From Fagopyrum homotropicum (Eukaryota > Streptophyta > Magnoliopsida > Caryophyllales > Polygonaceae), in contig BSWB01000003.1 in assembly GCA_033239125.1 (NCBI GenBank), forward strand, positions 37,277,001-37,341,000: a stretch of DNA of 64,000 nucleotides, given 5' to 3'. The position numbers and the translations under genes are program-made. Shown here in pieces: positions 57,526 to 64,000 of the stretch. The notes beneath the pieces are model-generated. The model was not told the DNA's origin and made no database searches. It worked only from the letters and a program-made list of their open reading frames with translations. The first letter of the stretch is position 1; each line of letters begins with the position of its first letter.

Positions 57526-57833
57526 TGATTGCTTGATCTTTGATTCAAGTTGATCTTCAAGAGGTTGTTCATATACCTCGCGAGCGGTATAGAGCTCCTC
57601 CCAGATTTCAAGCTCCTTCTTATAGCTTCCTCCCTTTCATTTTGTTCACTGAAAAAAAATGAAAAATAATCCAACAAATGTCTATTCTCCTTCCATTTAG
57701 CTACCTCTTTCTTTCTCCATCTCTCTCTTTCCAAGGATTTTTTCCTGAGTCTATGTTGCTCCAAAGATTCATTAAGTTCAGCTCTGAGGCTCCATATTTC
57801 GTTCCTCGCCGTTACAAAGCTGCTTCCATCCAT
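57522..57833 (-). CDS. Short gag N-terminus-like coiled ORF of B (103 aa)
   Basis: The ATG at 57833 begins MDGSSFVTARNEIWSLRAEL. It is rich in Arg, Glu and Lys with a predicted coiled coil, like residues 35-95 of A's gag-pol and at the same place relative to the primer site. It ends in TGA overlapping the next ATG (ATGA at 57525-57522). The gag domain proper is absent. Confidence 0.5.
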   Translation of the reverse strand: MDGSSFVTARNEIWSLRAELNESLEQHRLRKKSLERERWRKKEVAKWKENRHLLDYFSFFFSEQNEREEAIRRSLKSGRSSIPLARYMNNLLKINLNQRSSNQ

Positions 57834-57965
57834 TGGAAAATCTGAAAACTCAAGAACTCATACCAAAAGATTAAAAGAAAAAGCAAAAAAAACTTGTTCT
57901 TTGGCGAAACTCTATTCCGTTGCCGGAACAAGAACTTCGTATGTACCTAAGAACACAAACTCTGT

Positions 57966-57983
57966 TCCCCGGCAACGGCGCCA
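57966..57983 (-). promoter_or_regulatory. Primer binding site of B (tRNA-Asp)
   Basis: On the minus strand TGGCGCCGTTGCCGGGGA, identical to that of C. Confidence 0.88.
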
Positions 57984-57989
57984 AAAACT

Positions 57990-59628
57990 TGTTCGCCACT
58001 TAGCGTGCGTGCAAATAAGTCTTAAATTTATAAAACTAGAAATCAAGCAAGCGAACCCGCAGTGTACGGATCGACGTAGTTAAGCAAGAATTCCAGAGTA
58101 TCGAACACAGGGATTTGGGGGGTTAAATACAGTTATAAATCGTCAAGCAAGTAAATGTATGAGCTTTGCAAATATTGGGAAAACAGCAACCCTAAAGATC
58201 TAGGTGTCTAACTGTGGCAATCGATTCAAGATATACTAAAGAATTAAGGACAGAGTTGAGGTTTGCAAAGGTATACGAAGGTAAGGTAATGTACGGTGAA
58301 GTTCCAAAACCCTATATGACTTACCTAAAGACACTCTCTATAAGGGTTGTTGAGGCTTCAATATAGAAAGGATCTAAGGGCAAGAATTAATCTCAAATAC
58401 CCAAACTTGTAACCCAAGGATCAAAACTAACTAAACCGATTAAGGTTGTGACACTCGAAATCGAAGTAGAGGTTGTTGAGGCTTCACTACTACCTAGAAA
58501 AGGCAAGCCAAGACTAAGTTAAAGCTAATCTTTAACCTTGGATCAAAGTAAAAGCAATATTCGTAAACTGGTGTAAATCACGGGTAGATCTTGAGAATCA
58601 CGGCCGTGGAAACCTAAGAACAGGCCGTGATTTAGGGTGTCGACGATATTTCTCTAACTCTCAGGGTCCAATCAATTTACGATCGATCTATCATCATCTA
58701 AGCCACAACTATCAACCCTTCACCTTAGAATTGCTAAAGGGTTTTAGCCAATAATCATCATTATGATATCAATAATCAAATATGAAAGGGAGAAAAGGTA
58801 AAACCTTGAAATCTCAATAATAAACTCAAAACAAATGTCAATCAAACACAATAATCGCAAACCGCGTTCAATGGATGTAGAATCAAAGGAACAGAAAAAC
58901 CTCACAAAATTTCTAGGGACAATGAAGAACGAGATGTTAATCCGCCTTCAAATGTAAACCCTAAGATCTTCCAACTCCAAAAATAGGAAAGTGCGTCCTT
59001 CCTCAAATCTTCCCTGTACGCAATAAAATCTTCAATCCTCCCAGAATTTGGATCCGTCACCGTCCCAAGTCTTTTGGAGATTTTTGCTCCTTCTACTCTC
59101 CCTTTGGAGAAATTGATTCCCTTTGGAGGGTTTTTGACTCCCCTTCAATGTTGAAGGCTCTCCAATATTTGTAGGGATCTATCTAGGGTTTAAAGATAAA
59201 ACCCTAAATATTTGGGCTGAAAATAAGTCGAATCCGCTCGTATCAGAAGATACTCTGGGCCGCGTCATAAGGTATCAGAAAATACTTTGGCGCGTCAGAC
59301 GGTATTAGAGAATACTTTGGGCCGCGTCCGAAGGTATCAGAAAATACTTTGGGCCGCGTCCGAAGGTATCAGAAAATACTTTGGCGCGTCCTAAATTCCT
59401 TTTATGCTCCTTTTTGTCCCGCTTCAAGGCTTAATCCTTAAATGTGCCATTTTTGTTCCATAATTCGCCAAATTACCTACAAATGCAATAAAACTCTGTG
59501 TAGACCTCTATTCTTGCAAAGTAGGTAAATATAACCATAAATGCCATGAATGTATGTCTATGCATGCAAAATTAAGGGAAAATCTATATAAATACATGCC
59601 TCAAAATATGTCATAATTCATGTCATCA
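57990..59628 (-). repeat. 5' LTR of element B
   Basis: 1,639 bp. It matches 53413-55081 except for about nine substitutions and one fewer minisatellite unit (five units, 59239-59394). Confidence 0.94.
59239..59394. repeat. Minisatellite in B's 5' LTR (5 units)
   Basis: The same 30/32-bp units as at 54662-54847, one fewer. This accounts for the whole 30-bp length difference between the LTRs. Confidence 0.92.
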
Positions 59629-59633
59629 GTACT
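59629..59633 (+). repeat. Right target duplication of element B
   Basis: GTACT, the second copy. Element C resumes. Confidence 0.92.
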
Positions 59634-59859
59634 TCTCTTTTAATCACGTTTGAAACTCTTTGTAGGTAAGCTGCATTTGAGATGGACAAGGCCGTTCGTA
59701 GTAGCCAAAGTATACCCTCACGGAGCTGTGGATCTCTATGATCCCCAAACGCACAAGGTGTTCAAGGTAAACGGACAAAGGCTAAAGCTTTACCTTGAAG
59801 GAGACAAGAACGATCCGATTGACGAGATGGTGCTGGAGGAAGCACAGTCAGAGAAGTAG
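59634..59859 (+). pseudogene. Integrase C-terminal domain of element C
   Basis: After early stops, the frame from 59650 reads GKLHLRWTRPFVVAKVYPHGAV and ends VNGQRLKLYLEGD before a TAG at 59857. This is the conserved end of Athila pol and equals the tail of A's polyprotein (GKLKSRWTGPYVV, VNGHRLKKYI). Confidence 0.85.
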
Positions 59860-59900
59860 AGATCTTACGTCGAGCCAACGACGTAAAACAAAGGCGCTTC

Positions 59901-59916
59901 TCGGGAGGCAACCCGA
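59901..59916 (+). promoter_or_regulatory. Post-pol hairpin of C
   Basis: TCGGG-AGGCAA-CCCGA, a perfect 5-bp stem, 42 nt after the pol stop and preceded by AAGGCGCTTC. The same loop occurs in A and B with different stem bases. Confidence 0.8.
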
Positions 59917-59944
59917 AGGAATAAGAAGAGGAGCCTTTGTCAAG

Positions 59945-60640
59945 AAACTGCCCCTGCAGCTCAGTGTCCCCGCCCCTGCGATGACACCCATGCCCAGTGC
60001 CGCCCCCGACGCTGGGCCTGCGCTTGCAACATGCTTGTCACCGCCCCCGCGGTGACATCCCTACGTCCCTGCGGCGGCCATCCTTGACACACATCCTCGG
60101 CGCCGCCCCCGACGCTGAGCCTGCGTGACCCCTCTCCCTTGTCATCGCCCCCGCAGCGACAAGCTCCTGCCCTTGCGAGTTTACCCAAAAAAGAAAAAAA
60201 TAGAAATCGCAAAAGCATTCCCTACACCTACCCCAACCACCCACTCTCTACCTCCTCACCAACCATATCTCCCTCGCCTTTACCCTCTCAAACCCTTGCA
60301 ACGCCCCTGCGCCCCACCAAAGCCACTCACCAGCCACCCTGCGACGCCCCTACGCCACCTCTGACGACTGCCAAACCCTTGCGACGCCCCTGCGCCATCC
60401 TCACAAGCTCCACCTTCCTCCCTCCAAACTCTCTCCCCTTACTACACACTTTATCACCAACCACCACCAAAATCCACCCTTACTCCACCTCCGGCGACGC
60501 TTACACCAACAAGAAGTCACCGGAACGGCCCCAACATCACCACCTTCATCGCTCCACAGAATTCGCCTTCTACACTTCGCCCGCCCATGCGCCTACAAGC
60601 TCCCGCAACTGCGTCTTGCCGCCCCTGCGGAAAACACGAC
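59945..60640 (+). repeat. GC-rich leader of ORF2 with dispersed CGCCCCTGCG motifs
   Basis: At least a dozen copies of CGCCCCTGCG or close variants (CGCCCCCGCGG, CGCCCCTACGC) lie between pol and ORF2. Several are flanked by arms that give hairpins, such as CACCGCCCCCGCGGTG at about 60040. The Pro/Arg-rich open frames across it are by-products of composition. Confidence 0.85.
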
Positions 60641-60705
60641 TGAGAGTTCGTTTTCTTCCCCTATTTTTCTAAGTTTCTGATTCTTTTGTTAAATCAAGTA
60701 TCAGA

Positions 60706-61777
60706 ATGGAGCCACAAAGGAAATACAAAATGACCGAAGCTGAGAAAGAGAGGTATAGGATCGTACAGGATCGAGTTGTGTTCGCAACTCGATTCTTACA
60801 CGTTCCTACGTTGGAGAAGCTTGGCATGCTGGAGAGCATGCAATCCTTTTTGGCGAATGCTGGGCTCGGAGACTTGCTACAGAGGAGTGGTCCAACATAT
60901 CCCGAGCTCAACAGACAGTTCATCTCCACCTTCACAATGGAGAAGGAAGATCATGTGTTTATCGGACTCACCTTCAAATTCAACAAGGTGAAATACACAC
61001 TTGATTACAACGATCTACATGAGGCCTTCGGGGTGACTCTCAACCCCTCCGAAAACTGGGGGGATCTAGTCCCGACCTCGGACCAGTGTGAGTTCTGGCA
61101 GACAGCTACCGGGTCAGAGTTTCATGCTGGGGGTGAGTACTCCAACAAACTCACTCACCCTAGCTTGAGGCTCATCTTCAAGATCCTCATGAGTGTCTTC
61201 TGTGGACACAAAGGGAAACAAGGTCTCCGTCAAGGACCTCCCACTACTCTACTCCTACCTTCCGATGAGCGAGAAGGTGCTGGATTGGCCGTCCCTCTTC
61301 CTTGCCGCTTTGAAGCGGATTAGGAGGAACGAGCCGAGGGACATTGTCGGCGGTGGGGTGATCTCCTTGATCGCCTCACAGGTGATGGACCTGTCCGAGC
61401 TAGAGGACGGGCTGGAGGCTCCTCTTTACACCGAGGGGATGCTTAGGAGGTGCAAGCTCCTCCGACGGGACGGGGATAACCTATTTTGGATCTCCCTTGC
61501 AGATGGGAGCCACCTCACCTACCTCCCTCGGCCTTTACCATTAGGGGATGAGCTCTACATTCCGGCCGATCCCTTCGTGCCGAGGAGGCCGCTAGTGGCC
61601 ATTGTGGAGAGGCATGATGCGAGCTCCAACCGAGCTCATCAGGAGGAGCACCTACCCATCCCAAATGACGAGGAGATGCCCACTGCGGCACCAGAGGAGG
61701 ATCCAGCCCTTGCGAGCCTTCAGGCTCAGATGACTGCTATGACCATGCAGAACCGGAGCTGGCAGTCCGACTACTAG
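60706..61777 (+). pseudogene. Athila ORF2 (env-position ORF) of C, frameshifted
   Basis: The ATG at 60706 begins MEPQRKYKMTEAEKERYR. The first 165 residues match the ATHILA ORF-1/ORF2 family (Pfam ATHILA type): VVFATRFLHVPTLEKLG, then YPELNRQFISTF, then LTHPSLRLIFKILM. Near 61200-61215 a one-base shift moves the frame to NKVSVKDLPLLYSYL and EPRDIVGGGVISLIASQ, ending at 61777. The tail is acidic, then Gln-rich. Its role in plant elements is unknown; an envelope-like function has been proposed only by position. I see no clear signal peptide. Confidence 0.8.
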
Positions 61778-62106
61778 AGGACTATGCTGGAGTAGCAGCA
61801 GAGCTGGCAAACGAGCTTTGCCGCCTCCATGACCTCCCATTTCGATCAGAGGTAGGAGGCCTCGCCGGCGGCCCAACAGCAGCAGCTGCAGGCTCAGTAG
61901 CTGGCTTGGCAAGCCAGCTTTGGGACCTCTATTGGCCGTCGGATGACGGCTCAGCAGGATCGCATAGATGACATCTACCACCGGCAGGAGCACTTCTTCT
62001 GCCACTTTCCTTACCCACCGGAGGAGGGTCCAGGTGGTCCATCCGGAGCATCCCACTGAGGGGTATATCTCTTTCCCTTTTCCCACATTTATCTTTGCCT
62101 CATTTC

Positions 62107-62145
62107 CACTTTGAGAACAAAGTGTACTTCAAGTATGGGGGAGGG
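62107..62145 (+). promoter_or_regulatory. Hairpin plus internal polypurine tract of C
   Basis: CACTTTG-AGAA-CAAAGTG (62107-62124, perfect 7-bp stem) is followed 6 nt later by AAGTATGGGGGAGGG (62131-62145). It has the same architecture as A and B with a compensated stem change. Confidence 0.8.
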
Positions 62146-62565
62146 ACACATCACTGCTTGTACAGTGTCATTGCTACTTGTTTTGAGTTGTTTTGTTTGG
62201 AGTTGTTTTGAATTCAGTTTGAAAATCACAAAAAAAGCCAAAGAAAATGAAAAAAAGGCATGAAATCCTTGGATAAAGCGAAAACCCGAAAGGGCGGTTT
62301 AGGCAAAAAGAAGGTAGTCCGACCAACCTTAGGTTGGTGCAAAATTGGACTTAAGGGATGTGCGTTCAAGTGAGATCATCAAAAGAAGAAGAGTGGCAAG
62401 GTGAAAACCCGAAATGGCGCCTTGGCAAAATGAGCGATATCGAGTGTAGGTTTCTCTTCCGGCATTTGGCGACATAAGAAGGGGAGTCATAAGGAGGTTG
62501 TCCAGGTAAGCCACTCTTGGAGCAATAAGGATGGTAGTTTCTCCCATTTTCTCACATTTCCTCCC

Positions 62566-62595
62566 TTTTCTTTCTTTCTTTCTTTCTTTCTTCGC
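62566..62595 (+). repeat. (TTTC)n microsatellite
   Basis: About seven tandem TTTC units. Confidence 0.9.
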
Positions 62596-62695
62596 TTTTC
62601 TCTTGTTTTCATTGTCTTTTCTGCTTGCCCATGCTTCCTGAGGCCTTTGAGTCTAGTTGCTGTCATTTGTTTTACTCGGAATGAGTAAAAGGTCT

Positions 62696-62710
62696 AAGTA
62701 TGGGGGAGTT
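62696..62710 (+). promoter_or_regulatory. Polypurine tract of C
   Basis: AAGTATGGGGGAGTT directly before the 3' LTR. Confidence 0.85.
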
Positions 62711-64000
62711 TGATAGGTGATGGAATCACTATCATTTAGGATAGTTTTCAGAGTCTTTTTATTGCATTTGTGTCGGTTTATGCTACTAACTTCTTGGTCC
62801 AGAAGAAGAAGACTAAAAGAAGCTAAGGAAGGAGTTATAAGCACTTAGGAGTAAAGATCGTTCACGAAGCAAAGCTTTTGTTGCCTCACCGCCCCAACGG
62901 AGCCTTGTCACCGCCCCTGCGGTACCTTACTCCAAAGCGCTCCCTGCGTCTTCGCCAGCGCCAGCCATGAAGTTTGTCACCGCCCCTGCGCCACTCCTTG
63001 ACGCCCCTGCGGTGACTTGCCCTGATGAAGTGTAGACCAGCGCCCCTGCGCCTTCCCCTGCGCCTCTGCCTGCGCCTCAACCTGCGAGCTGGAAGATGAA
63101 GAGGCTGTGTCACCGCCCCTGTGTTGACAAAGGGACGCCCCGGCGGCTTGGCATCAGAGACGACAAGAAGTTGAAGGGTCAGACATTTGAAGAACATTAA
63201 AGATCCGCCCCTACTGAATTACCTAGCCGCCCCTGCGACCATGAAGAAGATCAAGCGTTTTTTCCTTCACCGCCCCTGCGGAGCTGAAGGCCGCCCCTAC
63301 GGTTTAACGTTTGAAGCTTTACTCCGGCTGTTTACACCACCTTTATGGCATTAAAGGTGGTTGTTTTGGGCCGGCCATTTACTCCTATTTAGTGTCTTTT
63401 GTAGTATAAATAGTCCTTGGTTGATTGGTAGAATCATCCAACTTGTTATCCAACAAATTATCCACTTTTTTCATTTAGATTATCTTGCTACCTTTGTAAT
63501 GAGTTGCTAACTCCCTTGCTACATTGGGTTGGTTTGAAGCTGTTACTTGGGTTGTAAGTTCTTTTAAATATAAGTTTTCATTCAGTAATACTTTGTGTTT
63601 CCTTGATCTCCATTGTCTAATTGCGTATTTTACTATTACTTGAGATTGATCACCTTAGGTTCTAAAGTGCATGCAAATAACTAGGATTAATAGGTTCCGG
63701 GTTCGGGTCTTTAATCTAGTAGTAAACTTTAAGTAATAACGGGTTGTAATTACTTAAAGAAAAGGAACACAAATATAAAGATAAGTTTAACGGTTTTAAT
63801 CTTTTCTTTATATCCCTTGGTCTTTGTTTGAAAGCTAACTTGTTATTTGTTCTTGTAGGTTTACGGAACACTAACCTGTTAAGTTGTGTTGATGCCGGTT
63901 GACTCAACACATATATATGATCGAGACGGGAGATTACTTGAAAACTTGTAAAAGGAACTCACCAAAGTAGCAAGTGCATGCTTAGAATCAACCTAGTGTA
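62711..64000 (+). repeat. 3' LTR of element C (incomplete at window edge)
   Basis: Starts TGATAGG, matches 35388-36650 or so, and is cut by the window end about 200 bp before its expected terminus. It carries extra CGCCCCTGCG units relative to the 5' LTR (near 63040-63060 and 63205-63235). The TATA box is at 63405-63412. Confidence 0.92.

Larger units (their letters stand above)
53413..59628 (-). mobile_element. Gypsy element B, non-autonomous
   Basis: 6,216 bp inserted into the integrase of C, target duplication GTACT. In its own orientation: 5' LTR 59628-57990, tRNA-Asp primer site, a 2.9-kb interior with two short overlapping ORFs, 3' non-coding region, polypurine tract and 3' LTR 55081-53413. 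There is no protease, reverse transcriptase or RNase H, so it depends on another element. The shared 3' region and primer-site context suggest a relative of A. The LTRs differ by about nine substitutions and one 30-bp repeat unit. Confidence 0.93.
61778..62710 (+). other. 3' non-coding region of C
   Basis: Contains the hairpin plus internal polypurine tract (62107-62145), a pair of diverged direct repeats with GAAAACCCGAAA (62279 and 62403), a (TTTC)n run (62566-62595) and the terminal polypurine tract. Confidence 0.7.
35388..64000 (+). mobile_element. Athila-type Ty3/gypsy element C (outer, degenerate, truncated by window end)
   Basis: 5' LTR 35388-36879, tRNA-Asp primer site, gag, protease, reverse transcriptase, RNase H, integrase, Athila ORF2 and a 3' LTR beginning at 62711 and running off the window. 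Two younger elements interrupt it: A (40962-52104) in the RNase H-integrase linker and B (53413-59628) in the integrase C-terminal domain. Without them it would be about 11.5 kb. Stops and frameshifts in gag, protease, reverse transcriptase, integrase and ORF2 make it non-autonomous now. The LTRs differ by many substitutions plus repeat-unit indels, so it is clearly the oldest of the three. Confidence 0.93.

Noticed and set aside
60038..60672. Proline-rich ORFs between pol and ORF2 of C
   Set aside because: Composition-driven open frames over the CGCCCCTGCG repeats, without homology or consistent starts.
60706..61777. Naming C's ORF2 a viral envelope protein
   Set aside because: Only its position suggests this. 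I see no convincing signal peptide, and the homology is to Athila ORF of unknown function.

Overview
This window is nuclear DNA from a flowering plant, probably a eudicot. The evidence is spliced genes with GT-AG introns, two plant-type Mediator MED26 genes, an AT-rich background, plant TIR elements, LINE and Helitron relics, and large Ty3/gypsy elements of the Athila type primed by tRNA-Asp. I cannot name the species. No tRNA, rRNA or CRISPR was seen.

Layout. (1) 0.99-3.69 kb holds a nine-exon minus-strand gene reconstructed by splicing (438 aa), a MED26b-like Mediator subunit. (2) 4-23 kb is gene-poor. It holds a foldback element (9.6-9.95 kb), a Mutator-type MITE made of six CpG-rich palindromes (10.7-11.1 kb), a Tourist-type MITE (11.2-11.46 kb), a LINE-like insertion with a poly-A tail and 17-bp target duplication (11.64-14.35 kb), a tandem pair of Helitron-like 5' ends (16.4-17.4 kb), and an old L1-type LINE split by a gypsy fragment (18-22.3 kb). 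(3) 23.1-27.65 kb holds a second, larger eight-exon minus-strand MED26-like gene (893 aa) with a repeated C-terminal region. (4) 28-35.4 kb is a relic zone: a broken multi-exon gene, a PIF/Harbinger transposase tail, a degenerate minisatellite and a MULE transposase N-terminus. (5) 35.39 kb to the window edge is a nest of three Athila-type gypsy elements. Outer element C (+ strand, degenerate, 3' LTR cut by the window end) was hit by element A (- strand, 40,962-52,104, TSD CTAGT, uninterrupted 1,914-codon gag-pol, nearly identical LTRs) and by element B (- strand, 53,413-59,628, TSD GTACT, non-autonomous).

The two MED26 genes are the only host genes I can support with confidence. Their central and terminal introns lie at the same positions and phases, so they are paralogues. 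The three gypsy elements share a tRNA-Asp primer site, an AAGTATGGGG polypurine tract, a hairpin just after pol, and a second hairpin just upstream of an internal polypurine tract. In the second hairpin the stem changes between elements but pairing is kept. C carries a dispersed GC-rich hairpin motif (CCGCCCCTGCGG type) in its LTRs, leader and domain linkers; A and B carry a different one (CCACGGCCGTGG). These conserved and dispersed palindromes are the most unusual signals in the window.
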